From positions 180,425-244,424 of the forward strand of contig NZ_LUTN01000005.1 of NCBI RefSeq assembly GCF_002111595.1: a stretch of DNA of 64,000 nt, written 5' to 3'. This DNA comes from Lonsdalea britannica. GTDB lineage: Bacteria; Pseudomonadota; Gammaproteobacteria; Enterobacterales; Enterobacteriaceae. Positions 1-11,504 of this stretch are shown piece by piece; position 1 is the first letter of the stretch, and each line of letters opens with the position of its first letter. The notes beneath the pieces are model-generated. The model saw nothing but the letters and a program-made list of their open reading frames with translations, was not told the DNA's origin and did no database searches. A program made the position numbers and the translations under genes.

Positions 1-1
1 G

Positions 2-733
2 CGCCTTACCCCACGCGGGGTGGGGCCGGCACAGACTTTTGCGTCGGATGCTGACGATACCGCCATCGCAGCGGCGGTCGTGCAGCTTTCAGGCCACTCA
101 CTCACTTTCGATCCGCTGCGTCAGTTCGAAAAAGGCGACCTGTTCGTGACCTTCCCCGGCGAGCGCAATCCGTCGCTTTCGACGACAATCCATGCCGTGC
201 ACGCGCTAAGTCTGCTCGGCACCGCCGCGCCCGCCGCACGGGCTTACATTGAGAACGGCAAAAGCGCCGATGGCGTATGGAAAAACGAAAAATGGCACGC
301 CTCCTGGCTGTACCCGACGTCACATGCCGTCGCCGCGCTGGCGCACGGCATGCCGTCGTGGCGAGATAATGATGTGCTGAACAAGATTCTGGGGACGCAA
401 CATCCGTCCGGTGGGTGGGGCGCGGGGTCTGCGCCGACGCAGGAAGAAACCGCCTACGCGCTGTTCGCGCTGCACATCATGAACGACAGAGTTGACACCG
501 ACCTGCGCGAGAAGCTGGCGTCAGTCGTTGCTCGGGCGCGGGAGTGGTTACTGGCCCGCTATCAGCCGAACCAGCTTCCCGTCACGCCGCTGTGGATCGG
601 GAAAGAGCTGTATTGCCCTCAGCGCGTGGTGCGGGTCACCGAACTGGCCGGACTCTGGCTGGCGCTGAACTGGGACGCTCTCCACGCCGACGTTGGCGAC
701 GCACTAACAGAACCCCAGGGAGAACGGATATGA
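2..733 (+). CDS. Class II diterpene cyclase, ent-copalyl diphosphate synthase type, 3' part only
   Basis: The frame is open from base 2, so the gene begins left of the window and only about 243 C-terminal residues are visible. A DADD tetrad at bases 47-58 fits the DXDD catalytic motif of class II terpene cyclases, which protonate geranylgeranyl diphosphate to make copalyl diphosphate. Trp- and Gly-rich stretches such as GGWGAG resemble the alpha-barrel repeats of this fold. The stop overlaps the next start in an ATGA, so it is translationally coupled to the class I synthase. In known bacterial gibberellin operons cps-ks-idi sit in this order, so ent-CPS is the best reading. Product stereochemistry cannot be seen from sequence. 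Confidence 0.85.
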   Translation, partial: RLTPRGVGPAQTFASDADDTAIAAAVVQLSGHSLTFDPLRQFEKGDLFVTFPGERNPSLSTTIHAVHALSLLGTAAPAARAYIENGKSADGVWKNEKWHASWLYPTSHAVAALAHGMPSWRDNDVLNKILGTQHPSGGWGAGSAPTQEETAYALFALHIMNDRVDTDLREKLASVVARAREWLLARYQPNQLPVTPLWIGKELYCPQRVVRVTELAGLWLALNWDALHADVGDALTEPQGERI

Positions 734-1644
734 CCTTGCACGACGACGCCTGCCAGCAGGTGAAGGCCTGGGGCGAAACGCTGTCCGGCTTTCTCGACGA
801 GCATGCGGTGGAGGCCGTCCGGGGAGGACAATTTATCCTCAACAGTATTCGACCCGAGCTGATCGCGATGAGCGCCCGTACCGGACATGATCCGGACGAC
901 GAAGCACGAGTGCTTGCCTTCTATCAGGAGATGGCGCTGCTGTTCTGGATCGATGATTGTCACGATCGCGCGACGATATCCCCCGACGACTACGCCGTCG
1001 TCGAGGGCATCCTCGTCGGCCGGACGCCGGACGCGCCAACGGCGTCCGTGGGCTGCTCCGTCCTGCGCCATCGTCTCGCCCGACTGGCCTGCCACCAACA
1101 CGATTATTCACAGCTATTGGCCGACACGCAGGCCTACAGCACGGCCTTACAAAACGGCAAGCGCCTTGCAAACGACCCAGGAGGCTGGTCTTATGCCGAG
1201 CATCTCCGAAACGGCATCGACTCCATCGGCTACCGAAACGTGTTCGGATGCCTGTCGCTGTTATGGGAACTGGATATGCCGCGCTGGCTGACCGAACCGA
1301 CCTTTCAGAATGCCCTGCGCTTCCTCTGTGCCATCGGCCGACTGCAAAACGATCTCCATGGCCTCGACAACGATCGCACCTCGGGCGAAACCGATAATCT
1401 GGCGGTACAACTCGAACGCCGCTATCCCACGTTGAGCGCCGTCGCGTTTCTTCAGACTGAAATCACCGGCTATGAAAGGATGCTGAGGCCGCTGTTGAAG
1501 ACGGCGAAATTCGCTCCCATCTGGGTACGACTGATGGAAACCATGCTGACGGTTGGCACTCAATATTACGCCACATCGGCCCTACGCTACCGGGTTGACG
1601 GCACGGCAACGCCCGCCCGCTCAGACGATCCTCGCCACGCATGA
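730..1644 (+). CDS. Class I diterpene synthase, ent-kaurene synthase type
   Basis: A protein of 304 residues whose ATG overlaps the cyclase stop by four bases. A DDCHD motif at residues 75-79 is the DDXXD metal-binding motif that ionises the allylic diphosphate in class I terpene synthases. The [14 protein letters not shown] stretch at 207-220 lies where the second metal-binding (NSE/DTE-like) motif is expected. About 300 residues is the usual size of bacterial ent-kaurene synthases. Its place between a DXDD cyclase and an IPP isomerase supports conversion of ent-copalyl diphosphate to ent-kaurene, the first committed gibberellin precursor. A longer frame opens at 544 but would overlap the cyclase by 190 bases, so 730 is preferred. 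Confidence 0.85.
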   Translation: MTLHDDACQQVKAWGETLSGFLDEHAVEAVRGGQFILNSIRPELIAMSARTGHDPDDEARVLAFYQEMALLFWIDDCHDRATISPDDYAVVEGILVGRTPDAPTASVGCSVLRHRLARLACHQHDYSQLLADTQAYSTALQNGKRLANDPGGWSYAEHLRNGIDSIGYRNVFGCLSLLWELDMPRWLTEPTFQNALRFLCAIGRLQNDLHGLDNDRTSGETDNLAVQLERRYPTLSAVAFLQTEITGYERMLRPLLKTAKFAPIWVRLMETMLTVGTQYYATSALRYRVDGTATPARSDDPRHA

Positions 1645-1667
1645 GTGGGCAGCGACAGGGAGTAAAA

Positions 1668-2717
1668 ATGAAACCAAGCGACGCGCTAAGCCAACGCAAG
1701 AACGACCACCTGGATATCGTCCTCAGGCAGCAGGCCGACTCGCCCACCTCCGCGGGCTGGGATCGCATCCAGTTCGAACACTGCGCGTTGCCGGAGCTGA
1801 ACCTTGAGGACATCGACCTGAGCAGCACGTTGCTGGGCATCGGGATGCGAGCGCCTCTGCTGATCAGCTCCATGACCGGCGGGGCGAGGCGCGCCGAGGC
1901 CATCAACCGCCATCTGGCGGAAGCGGCGCAATCATTACGCATCGCGATGGGCGTGGGTTCGCAGCGCGTGAGTCTGCGAACCGACCACCGTCAGGGGCTG
2001 ACGCGCGCATTACGCCGCACCGCGCCGGATATCCCGTTGCTCGCCAATATCGGCGCCGCCCAACTGCTGGAATCTGATGGGCTAACGCTGGCGCGCCGCG
2101 CGGTGGAAACGCTGGAAGCCAGCGGCCTCATCATCCATCTCAACCCATTGCAGGAGGCCGTTCAACCCGAGGGCGATCGCGACTGGCGCGGGGTACTGGG
2201 CTGCATTGCGCAGGCAGCCGCTCATATTGGCGTCCCGGTGATGGTGAAGGAAGTCGGGACAGGTCTTTCGGCGCGGGTAGCGCGAATGCTGGTCGATGCG
2301 GGCGTACAGGCCATCGATATTGCCGGAGCGGGCGGCACCCATTGGGCGGCGGTGGAAGCCGAGCGCGCAGGCCACCCCGCCGACCGGGAGGTGGCAATGG
2401 CGTTTGCCGACTGGGGCATCCCCAGCGCCACTGCGGTACAACAGGTTCGGCAAGCATTGCCGGAGACGACGTTGATCGCTTCCGGAGGTATTCGCAACGG
2501 CGTAGATGCGGCGAAAGCTCTCCGACTGGGTGCGGACATCGTGGGTCAGGCGGCAGGCGTTCTCGAGGCCGCCACCCGATCCACCGAGGCGGTGATCGCC
2601 CATTTCGACATTCTTATTCGCCAGCTGAAAATTGCCTGCTTCTGCACGGGGTCGGGCAACCTCGCGGCGCTGCGGCAGGCTCGGTTATTGCCGCCTCCCG
2701 GCATGATCCCCGAGTAA
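1668..2717 (+). CDS. fni: Type 2 isopentenyl-diphosphate delta-isomerase (FMN-dependent)
   Basis: Interconverts isopentenyl and dimethylallyl diphosphate. The 349-residue product has the family marks of type 2 IDI: RKNDHL near the N terminus (residues 10-15), MTGG at 69-72, an IAGAGGTHW loop and a GGIRNG phosphate-binding stretch for FMN. A good ribosome site (AGGGAG) precedes the ATG at 1668; an in-frame ATG at 1641 overlaps the upstream stop by four bases and is the alternative start. As the last gene of the cps-ks-idi series it would balance C5 units for geranylgeranyl diphosphate. The genome presumably also makes IPP by its housekeeping pathway, so this copy looks operon-dedicated. Confidence 0.9.
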   Translation: MKPSDALSQRKNDHLDIVLRQQADSPTSAGWDRIQFEHCALPELNLEDIDLSSTLLGIGMRAPLLISSMTGGARRAEAINRHLAEAAQSLRIAMGVGSQRVSLRTDHRQGLTRALRRTAPDIPLLANIGAAQLLESDGLTLARRAVETLEASGLIIHLNPLQEAVQPEGDRDWRGVLGCIAQAAAHIGVPVMVKEVGTGLSARVARMLVDAGVQAIDIAGAGGTHWAAVEAERAGHPADREVAMAFADWGIPSATAVQQVRQALPETTLIASGGIRNGVDAAKALRLGADIVGQAAGVLEAATRSTEAVIAHFDILIRQLKIACFCTGSGNLAALRQARLLPPPGMIPE

Positions 2718-2910
2718 CACGCAGCGAAAACTCCCGCTTCAGGGAGGGACCAACGCTATCAATGTCCGTTTGCGCGGACTGAGTTCGACGCATGACCGGC
2801 ACGCGTTTTTTGCCCTTCGCGACGCAGGCTCACTCGACGCGCAACCGGCGGACGTCGACATGGTCGATCTCGCCCCCCTAACAGACCCGACATTGCCGAG
2901 TTTTCGTTCC
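2718..2910. other. Spacer between the diterpene operon and kdp
   Basis: No convincing gene. An imperfect repeat (CTCCCGCTTCAGGGAG, 2730-2745) just after the isomerase stop could be a transcript-end hairpin, though the T-run is weak. One frame stays open across most of the stretch but has no start with a ribosome site and runs into the kdp promoter, so it was not called. Confidence 0.4.
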
Positions 2911-2935
2911 ATTTATACAAAATTTTTATACCACC
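2911..2935 (+). promoter_or_regulatory. Putative KdpE-type control region upstream of kdpFABC
   Basis: A T-rich pair of TTTATAC/TTTTTATAC repeats followed by a C-rich stretch lies about 80-100 bases before the kdpF start. It resembles the T-rich KdpE target upstream of E. coli kdpFABC. The match is by eye and memory. It suggests the pump still answers to a KdpDE system, which must be encoded elsewhere. Confidence 0.45.
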
Positions 2936-3011
2936 CCTCCGCAATTTGACGACATTTTTATGTCCCTTTCTCTACGCTCCTCCGTATTCCCTTCACACCT
3001 GGAGAATCACC

Positions 3012-3100
3012 GTGAGCGCAGGAATTATCGCCGGCATCGTGCTGGTCTTTTTATTACTGGCTACCTGTTTTACGCCCTGTTTAATGCGGAGGCGCTGTGA
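3012..3100 (+). pseudogene. kdpF: KdpF, small subunit of the K+ pump, frameshifted
   Basis: KdpF is a single-span peptide of 29 residues that stabilises the KdpFABC complex. Translation from the GTG at 3012 gives MSAGIIAGIVLVFLLL, matching the E. coli peptide, then leaves frame. In the next frame the rest reads [13 protein letters not shown] followed by a stop that overlaps the kdpA ATG (TGATG). Adding one G to the GG at 3059-3060 restores exactly 29 codons. The indel is either a homopolymer error or a real lesion. Read as it stands, the peptide would run on into kdpA in the wrong frame. A GGAG ribosome site lies just upstream. Confidence 0.85.
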
Positions 3101-4773
3101 TGGCCGCCGATGCTGTTTTACTCCTCGCCGTCTATCTGACGGCGCTGCTGTTATTGGCCCAGCCGCTAGGACGATTGCTGACGGGACTCATTCACGATAA
3201 CGCGTTGCCGGGAACGGCGTGGCTTGAGCGTGGGGTTTGGCGACTGTGCGGCATCTCGGACGGCGACATGAACTGGCGTCAATATCTGGCGGCAGTGCTG
3301 GCGTTCAACCTGCTCGGCATCATCGTCCTGTTCGCCATCCTGATGTTGCAGGGATCGCTGCCGCTCAATCCGCAGGGATTGCCGGGGCTGTCGTGGCATC
3401 TGGCGCTGAATACCGCCATCAGCTTCGTCAGCAACACTAACTGGCAGTCTTACGCCGGGGAAAGCACCCTCAGCAACTTCAGCACGATGATGGGGCTGAC
3501 CGTGCAGAACTTCCTGTCTGCGGCGACCGGTTTCGCGGTGCTGTTCGCACTGATTCGCGGGTTCGCCCGCCACGCGACCGACAAGCTGGGCAACGCCTGG
3601 CGCGACCTGACGCGGACCACCCTGTTTGTGCTGCTGCCGCTGTCTTTACTGGCGGCGCTGTTGATGGTCAGCCAGGGCGTGCCGCAAACCCTCAGCCCTT
3701 ATCTGACCTTCACTACGTTGGAAGGCGTGCAGCAAACGCTGCCGATGGGGCCCGTCGCCTCGCAGGAAGCCATCAAAATGATCGGCATCAACGGCGGGGG
3801 GCTGTTTAACGCCAACTCGGCGCATCCGTTCGAGAACCCGACAGCGCTGACCAACTTCGTGCAGATGCTGGCGATGTTCCTGATCCCCGCCGCGCTGTGT
3901 CTGGCATTCGGCCGGGCAATCCGCGATACCCGACAAGGACACACCGTGCTGTGGGCGATGCTAATTATGTTCGTGGTCGCCGCAGCCGTGGTCATGAAGG
4001 CTGAAGTCGACGGCAATCCGCATCTGGCCGCCTACGGTGCGGACAGCGTGCTGAACTGGGAAGGCAAAGAGAGCCGCTTCGGCATCCTGCAATCTGCGTT
4101 GTTCGCGGTCATTACGACGGCGGCCTCGTGCGGCGCGGTCAATGCGATGCACGACTCCTTCACCGCGCTGGGCGGCATGGTGCCGCTGTGGCTGATGCAG
4201 ATTGGCGAAGTGGTCTTCGGCGGCGTGGGCTCCGGCCTGTACGGCATGCTGATGAACGTCATGCTGGCGGTATTCGTCGCCGGGCTGATGATCGGCCGCA
4301 CCCCGGAGTATCTGGGCAAAAAAATCGGCGTACCGGAAATGAAAATGACGGCGCTCGCCATCCTGATCGCGCCGACGCTGGTCCTGCTCGGCACGGCGTT
4401 GGCGATGATGACCGACGCAGGTAAAGCCGGGATATTGAACCCCGGACCGCACGGCTTTACCGAAGTGCTGTATGCGCTCACGTCCGCCGCCAACAATAAC
4501 GGCAGCGCGTTCGCCGGGCTGTCCGCGAACACGCCGTTCTACAACCTGTTGCTGGGCGCCGCCATGCTGATAGGCCGATTCGCCCCCATTATCCCTGTTC
4601 TGGCGATCGCCGGTTCGCTGGCGAGTCGTCCTACGCAACCCGCCAGCGTCGGGACGCTGCCGACCCACGGCGCGCTGTTTGTCGGACTGATTATCGGCAT
4701 CGTGATGCTGGTCGGGGCGCTGACGTTCATTCCATCGCTGGCCTTAGGGCCCATTATCGAACATCTGCAGTGA
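3100..4773 (+). CDS. kdpA: K+-transporting ATPase subunit A
   Basis: The 557-residue potassium-binding and translocating subunit of the high-affinity P-type pump, in the inner membrane. The very hydrophobic protein has the selectivity-filter type loops of the SKT superfamily, including [17 protein letters not shown] and the SNTNWQSY region. The ATG at 3100 overlaps the kdpF stop and gives an N terminus (MAADAVLLL) that aligns with the E. coli protein; a GTG three bases upstream is less likely. Length equals the family norm. It is followed by kdpB after 30 bases, as in the canonical operon. Confidence 0.97.
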   Translation: MAADAVLLLAVYLTALLLLAQPLGRLLTGLIHDNALPGTAWLERGVWRLCGISDGDMNWRQYLAAVLAFNLLGIIVLFAILMLQGSLPLNPQGLPGLSWHLALNTAISFVSNTNWQSYAGESTLSNFSTMMGLTVQNFLSAATGFAVLFALIRGFARHATDKLGNAWRDLTRTTLFVLLPLSLLAALLMVSQGVPQTLSPYLTFTTLEGVQQTLPMGPVASQEAIKMIGINGGGLFNANSAHPFENPTALTNFVQMLAMFLIPAALCLAFGRAIRDTRQGHTVLWAMLIMFVVAAAVVMKAEVDGNPHLAAYGADSVLNWEGKESRFGILQSALFAVITTAASCGAVNAMHDSFTALGGMVPLWLMQIGEVVFGGVGSGLYGMLMNVMLAVFVAGLMIGRTPEYLGKKIGVPEMKMTALAILIAPTLVLLGTALAMMTDAGKAGILNPGPHGFTEVLYALTSAANNNGSAFAGLSANTPFYNLLLGAAMLIGRFAPIIPVLAIAGSLASRPTQPASVGTLPTHGALFVGLIIGIVMLVGALTFIPSLALGPIIEHLQ

Positions 4774-4803
4774 TGACACTATTCATTGCCGGAGACACAT
4801 TTT

Positions 4804-6852
<2,049 letters not shown>

Positions 6853-6863
6853 GGAGCCAAAGT

Positions 6864-7454
6864 ATGAACCTGATACGTCCTACGATTTCCCTGTTTCTCC
6901 TGCTGGCCGTCATTACCGGAGCCGCCTATCCGCTGTTGACGACGTCGTTATCTCAGTGGGCCTTTCCGGATACGGCCGGCGGGTCGCTGATCGAACGCGA
7001 TGGACAGCTTCGCGGCTCAGCGCTGATCGGCCAGCACTTCACGCGGGCGGACTATTTCCACGGCCGTCCGTCGGCGACCGCCGACACGCCGTATAACGCA
7101 CTGGCCTCTTCCGGCAGCAATCTGGCGGCGAGCAATCCGGCGCTGGACGAGGCCATCCAACAGCGTGTGGCCGACCTGCACACCGCTAATCCGCAGACGC
7201 TCGGTCCCGTTCCCGTCGAGCTGGTCACCGCTTCCGGCAGCGGCCTGGACCCGCATATATCCCCACCGGCCGCGCAGTGGCAGGTGCCTCGCGTCGCGTC
7301 GGCCCGTCATCTGTCGGAAGACGACGTACGTTGGCTGATCATTGCTCACACACAGCGGCCCCAGCCTTATTTTATGGGCGAACCCACGGTCAACGTATTG
7401 GAATTGAATATCGCGTTGGACGATATGCAAAAAGATTCGCAGCAAAAACGGTAG
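6864..7454 (+). CDS. kdpC: K+-transporting ATPase subunit C
   Basis: A single-span accessory subunit of 196 residues that assists nucleotide binding by KdpB. The N terminus has one hydrophobic segment (residues 5-22), then a periplasmic domain with the family pattern [29 protein letters not shown] and [21 protein letters not shown] text. The ATG at 6864 has GAGGAG upstream. In most enterobacteria kdpD and kdpE follow directly; here the next gene is on the other strand and belongs to an ABC importer, so the sensor pair is missing from this locus. Confidence 0.96.
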   Translation: MNLIRPTISLFLLLAVITGAAYPLLTTSLSQWAFPDTAGGSLIERDGQLRGSALIGQHFTRADYFHGRPSATADTPYNALASSGSNLAASNPALDEAIQQRVADLHTANPQTLGPVPVELVTASGSGLDPHISPPAAQWQVPRVASARHLSEDDVRWLIIAHTQRPQPYFMGEPTVNVLELNIALDDMQKDSQQKR

Positions 7455-7591
7455 TGAAATGGCACGAAGCCCGCGCGGCGATATGAACAGCGCAACGCGG
7501 GCAGCACAGGGAAAGCGGGGAAATGAAAGAAGAAACAGGATCACGCCGTCGCTTTAACCTGCGACGGCGCAATGCGGTGTCACGGCAAACC

Positions 7592-8332
7592 TTAGTGCTG
7601 ACGCAAATCGCTCAGAAAGCGCTGTGCGCGTGGGTGCTGTGGAGCACGGAAGAAGTTTTCCGGCGCGGCCTTTTCCAGAATCTGTCCCTGATCCATGAAC
7701 CAGACGGTGTCCGCCACTTCACGGGCGAAATTCATCTCATGCGTCACGCACATCATCGTCATGCCTTCCTGCGCCAATCCGCGCATCACGTTCAGCACTT
7801 CCCCCACCATCTCCGGGTCCAGCGCCGAGGTCGGTTCGTCGAACAGCATCACCGGCGGCTTCATCGCCAGCGCGCGGGCTATCGCCACGCGTTGCTGCTG
7901 ACCGCCGGAAAGCTGCGCCGGATAGGCGTTGGCCTTGTGCGACAACCCCACGCGCTCCAGCAGTTCGCCCGCATGCTTTCGCGCTTCCGAACGTTTGACA
8001 CCCAACACCTTCACCGGCGACATCATGATGTTGTCCATCACCGAGACGTGCGGGAACAGGTTGAAATTCTGGAACACAAAGCCAATGCGCGTGCGCAGTT
8101 GGTTGAGCCGGGTGCTGGTGCCGTGAATATCGATACCGTCGAACAGGATCTGCCCTTTTTCAATCGGCTCCAGACGGTTGACCGTCCGAATCAGCGTCGA
8201 CTTGCCGGACCCCGACGGTCCGCAAACCACCACGACCTCACCGCTTTTGATCTCAGCATTCAAATCGGTCAACGCCTGATAATCGCCATACCATTTGCTG
8301 ACCCGGTTAAACATAATCATCGGTCTCATCAT
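7592..8332 (-). CDS. Polar amino-acid ABC transporter, ATP-binding protein (GlnQ/ArtP type)
   Basis: A cytoplasmic ATPase of 246 residues that powers a PAAT-family importer. Motifs in order are Walker [10 protein letters not shown] (about residues 39-47), Q-loop FVFQNFNLF, signature LSGGQQQR, Walker [15 protein letters not shown] and the switch His in CVTHEM. It lies 7 bases downstream of a permease gene and is the last gene of a run transcribed leftward. The locus also encodes two permeases and, further upstream on the same strand, a binding protein. Substrate is unknown; neighbours point to an amino acid or a cyclic derivative such as 5-oxoproline. Confidence 0.93.
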   Translation of the reverse strand: MMRPMIMFNRVSKWYGDYQALTDLNAEIKSGEVVVVCGPSGSGKSTLIRTVNRLEPIEKGQILFDGIDIHGTSTRLNQLRTRIGFVFQNFNLFPHVSVMDNIMMSPVKVLGVKRSEARKHAGELLERVGLSHKANAYPAQLSGGQQQRVAIARALAMKPPVMLFDEPTSALDPEMVGEVLNVMRGLAQEGMTMMCVTHEMNFAREVADTVWFMDQGQILEKAAPENFFRAPQHPRAQRFLSDLRQH

Positions 8333-8339
8333 GCATTCC

Positions 8340-9110
8340 TTATAGCGACGGTGTTTCGGTCAATAATTCGGTTTTCTCGGCTGGCGTACCTGCGGGGTTT
8401 TCATTACGCCGCTTGCGCGCCACGTGCGCTTCCAGCCGGTTAGCCAGCCAGGTCAGACTGAAGCAAATGACGTAGTAACTCAGCGCCACAATCGCGAACA
8501 CCTGAAACGGCTTGGTCAACAGTTGGTTGTTGACCTGATTGGCGGCAAAGGTCAGTTCCGGCACGTTGATGACATAGCCCAGCGTGCTGTCCTTGATGAT
8601 GGAAACCAACTGGCTCACCAGACTGGGCAACGTGTTGTAGAGCGCCTGCGGCAGGATCACCATGCGGAAAGTTTTGACGTAACTCATGCCCAACGCGCGG
8701 GAGGCTTCGTACTGCCCGGACGGCAGCGCCTGAATGCCGCCGCGAATAATCTCGGCGATGTAGGCGCTTTCGTAAATCACCAGCGTACACAGCATCGTCG
8801 CGAATCCGCTAATGTTATGGCCGATCAGCAAAGGGATGCAGAAGTAGGTCCAGAACACCACCATGAGCAGCGGAATGCCGCGCAGCGCGTAGACCCAGCA
8901 GGCCGCCGGCCAGCGTAACCAGCGGAAAGGGGAAATACGCGCCATGCCGAGCAGCATGCCGACCGGGAAGGCGAACAGCATCGCCAGCACGGAGATCAGT
9001 AACGTACACAGCACGCCGCCGAGGGGACCATTCGGATACTGCCCCATCAGAAACAGCATCCCGTTGTCGTGCAAAATCGTGAAGATATCGGCCACGGGAT
9101 TACCTCGCAT
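8340..9110 (-). CDS. Amino-acid ABC transporter permease (HisM/GltK type)
   Basis: An inner-membrane subunit of 256 residues, with hydrophobic segments and the EAA loop [20 protein letters not shown] that contacts the ATPase. It overlaps the preceding permease gene by 11 bases and is closely followed by the ATPase gene, so the three are likely co-translated. The C terminus is a hydrophilic, charged tail (after about residue 230) somewhat longer than usual in the family. The first ATG is used; an internal start after the overlap cannot be excluded. Confidence 0.92.
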   Translation of the reverse strand: MRGNPVADIFTILHDNGMLFLMGQYPNGPLGGVLCTLLISVLAMLFAFPVGMLLGMARISPFRWLRWPAACWVYALRGIPLLMVVFWTYFCIPLLIGHNISGFATMLCTLVIYESAYIAEIIRGGIQALPSGQYEASRALGMSYVKTFRMVILPQALYNTLPSLVSQLVSIIKDSTLGYVINVPELTFAANQVNNQLLTKPFQVFAIVALSYYVICFSLTWLANRLEAHVARKRRNENPAGTPAEKTELLTETPSL

Positions 9111-9795
9111 AGACGCGCTGGAAATGGCGAGCCAGCAGCGCGCCAGCCCCCATCAGCAGCAAAGAGAAGATCAAATAGCCTACGGAGGCTACCAGATAGG
9201 ACTCGAAGGTGCGGAACGTCTGGTTTTCGATGTCGCGGGTGACATAAGTCAGCTCCGCAACGCCGATGACCATCGCCAGGCTGGTGTTCTTGAACAACAG
9301 CACGGTGTGGTTGATTAACGACGGCAGTGAATTGCGCAACCCCTGCGGCAGGATAACCAGCCGCATCGCGCGACCGTAACTCATGCCCAGCGCGCGCGCC
9401 GCCTCGTTTTGCCCATCCGGGATCGCCCGCAGCCCGCTGCGGATATCCTCGGAGAAATAGGCGGCCTGACACAGGCCCAGCGCAAACATGGAGAACAGAA
9501 ACTCCGCGTTGAAATCGTTGATCCACATCTGCACCGACTCCGGCAGCAGCGTGGGGATCGCGAAGTACCACATCATCAGCTGAATCAGCGTCGGCACGTT
9601 ACGATGGTAAGACACGTAGGCCGACACCAGAAACACCGCCGTACGCTTATGCGTCAGGCGGATCACGACTAACAGCAGCGCCAGCGCCATGGCCAGCAAC
9701 CAGGACCCCAGCGCTAGCTTCAGGGTAACGATGACCCCCTCGCCGAGCATCGATCCGAATTGATCGGTGAAAACAGCGGAAAAATCGAGCGTCAT
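9100..9795 (-). CDS. Amino-acid ABC transporter permease (GltJ/HisQ type)
   Basis: Second permease of the heterodimeric membrane pore, 231 residues. The EAA motif is clear in EAARALGMSYGRAMRLVILP, and HRNVPTLIQLMMWYF is typical of the PAAT permease family. It overlaps its partner by 11 bases and is separated from the upstream SDR gene by about 36 bases, so it probably belongs to the same leftward transcript. Confidence 0.92.
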   Translation of the reverse strand: MTLDFSAVFTDQFGSMLGEGVIVTLKLALGSWLLAMALALLLVVIRLTHKRTAVFLVSAYVSYHRNVPTLIQLMMWYFAIPTLLPESVQMWINDFNAEFLFSMFALGLCQAAYFSEDIRSGLRAIPDGQNEAARALGMSYGRAMRLVILPQGLRNSLPSLINHTVLLFKNTSLAMVIGVAELTYVTRDIENQTFRTFESYLVASVGYLIFSLLLMGAGALLARHFQRVYAR

Positions 9796-9831
9796 CGTTT
9801 TGTCTCCCTCAGCGACTGATCGTTCTTATAC

Positions 9832-10584
9832 TTACTCTACGGAATCGCCCGGCCGCATGGTCGACAAGCCGCCCATTACCTGCGTGGTCGGTGTAATTTC
9901 AATATTGCCGAAGTTAACGTTTACCGGCGCGGCAAGGACGAATGCCACGGTGTCCGCAATGTCCTTCGGCGTCGGTAAATCGAAACCATCAATGTAGCGA
10001 CGGCGGGCATCTTCAATATCGCCCATCGCAATCCCAATGATGTCTGTGGCCACACGGCCAGGGCAAATTTCGGTCACACGAACCATCTTGCCGTAACAAT
10101 CCAACCGCAGTTGGCGAGACAGGGCATGTACGCCCGCTTTGGTCGCGTGATAAATGGAGTTGCCGTTGAAGTTGTAGACGGCAGCGATAGAAGTGACGTT
10201 GATAACGTGTCCGCAGTTTCGCGCCTTCATGCCTGGCACTAATAAGCGGCTGAGGTGCAACACCGCCCGCAGATTGACGTCCACCAGCGTATCGATCACC
10301 TCTTCATCGGCATCCAGAATCGAGCCAGAACGGGAAACGCCCGCGTTGTTCACTAGCACATCGACCTGAATCTCACTACACAGGCGCGTGAGCGCGTCCG
10401 TATCGCTGACGTCGATAGCATGGGGAATACAGCCTGTTCGGGCAGACAGCTCGGCGAGTTGTTCTCCGCGGCGCGCTACCGCGTGGACCGTCAGCCCTTC
10501 CTGACACAGGCGCTCGACGATCGCTTCGCCAATACCGGCTGACGCGCCAGTCACCAATGCAGTTTTATAATCTGAAAATGGCAT
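9832..10584 (-). CDS. Short-chain dehydrogenase/reductase
   Basis: An NAD(P)-dependent oxidoreductase of 250 residues. The Rossmann motif TGASAGIGEA is near residue 12, NNAG around 85, and the catalytic triad region shows Ser in the INVTSIA strand and YHATK. Overall it resembles YdfG-like SDRs acting on hydroxy acids such as serine or 3-hydroxypropionate. The start at 10584 is chosen because AAGGAGA lies at the right distance; the frame remains open 93 bases further upstream without support. Its place inside the importer/oxoprolinase locus suggests it processes the imported compound, but the substrate cannot be read. Confidence 0.88.
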   Translation of the reverse strand: MPFSDYKTALVTGASAGIGEAIVERLCQEGLTVHAVARRGEQLAELSARTGCIPHAIDVSDTDALTRLCSEIQVDVLVNNAGVSRSGSILDADEEVIDTLVDVNLRAVLHLSRLLVPGMKARNCGHVINVTSIAAVYNFNGNSIYHATKAGVHALSRQLRLDCYGKMVRVTEICPGRVATDIIGIAMGDIEDARRRYIDGFDLPTPKDIADTVAFVLAAPVNVNFGNIEITPTTQVMGGLSTMRPGDSVE

Positions 10585-10703
10585 GTTCAATCTCCTTGTA
10601 AGATGACAGGACATCCGTGTTCGGTGCCCTATCTTTTTTCCTACTCTAACTAGCCATGACAAGCAAGCATAAGACATAAACGGTTTGAGGCGATAAGGAC
10701 GAC

Positions 10704-11504
10704 TTATAACGAGGTTTTCTCCCAGCTCTGCTGGCGAATTTGCTCTGAAACCGGCGCAATACGCAGGCCGGTTTCTTCAATCGCCGCGCGCAGCGTTTTA
10801 ACCATCTCAATCGCCTCAGGCGTATCGCCGTGCACCAGAATCGAGGAGACATCGAGTGTCAGCGTGTCGCCATCAATACTCTCGATGGTGCCTTCCGTCA
10901 GCAATCGGCGCACCCGCGCTTTGACCTGTTCGGTATCGTGAATGACCGCGCCCGGTTTGGCGCGGCTGACCAGCAGCCCGTTACTTTCATAGGCGCGATC
11001 GGCCAGAAAAACGCACACCACGCGTAAGCCAAGCCGACGCGCCACGCGATCCACGGCGTTTCCCGCCATCGTGCTGATAATCATGTTTGGATCGAAGGTT
11101 TTGACCGCCCGCAGCAGGACATCCGCCAGCGCTTCATCCTCAGAAACCATATTGCCAAGGGCGCCGTGAAAACTCATATGGGTCAGCGGATAGCGCGCCG
11201 CGTTGGCGAACGCCGACAGCGCCCCGAGCTGATAAGTGACGTAGTGCGCCAGCGTATCGTGTTCGATCTGCATTCGACGGCGGCCGAATCCCATCAGGTC
11301 GGGAAAACCGACGTGCGCGCCGAGATCGACGTGATGGTGTTTGGCCAACTCGACGGTTTTCGCCATGATCGCGGCATCGCCCGCGTGGAAACCGCAGGCG
11401 ACGTTGGCCGAGGTGATCAGCGGCATCAGCGCCGCGTCGTCCGCTATCTGATAGTCGCCGAAGCCTTCGCCGATATCGGCATTTAAATCCATCGATTTCA
11501 TCAT
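10704..11504 (-). CDS. pxpA: 5-oxoprolinase subunit A (LamB/YcsF family)
   Basis: The PxpA subunit works with PxpB and PxpC in ATP-dependent opening of 5-oxoproline to glutamate. The 266-residue protein begins with the family signature DLNADIGEGFGDY and continues with SANVACGFHAGD and the GAHVGFPDLMGFGRR block, close to the usual length of about 245-255 residues. The gene overlaps the stop of the BCCP-like gene by one base (TAATG). Unlike the usual compact pxpABC arrangement, pxpB and pxpC lie about 3.4 kb away beyond a regulator and an aminotransferase. Confidence 0.9.
   Translation of the reverse strand: MMKSMDLNADIGEGFGDYQIADDAALMPLITSANVACGFHAGDAAIMAKTVELAKHHHVDLGAHVGFPDLMGFGRRRMQIEHDTLAHYVTYQLGALSAFANAARYPLTHMSFHGALGNMVSEDEALADVLLRAVKTFDPNMIISTMAGNAVDRVARRLGLRVVCVFLADRAYESNGLLVSRAKPGAVIHDTEQVKARVRRLLTEGTIESIDGDTLTLDVSSILVHGDTPEAIEMVKTLRAAIEETGLRIAPVSEQIRQQSWEKTSL

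Noticed and set aside
544..729. Longer start for the class I synthase
   Set aside because: It would overlap the cyclase by 190 bases in another frame; the ATGA overlap start at 730 is typical for this operon.
2720..2949. Open frame between the isomerase and kdpF
   Set aside because: No start with a ribosome site, no family resemblance, and it runs into the kdp promoter; high-GC DNA often stays open by chance.
3961..4668. 235-codon frame antisense to kdpA
   Set aside because: Low-complexity Arg/His/Gln/Asp-rich text typical of a shadow of a GC-rich gene.
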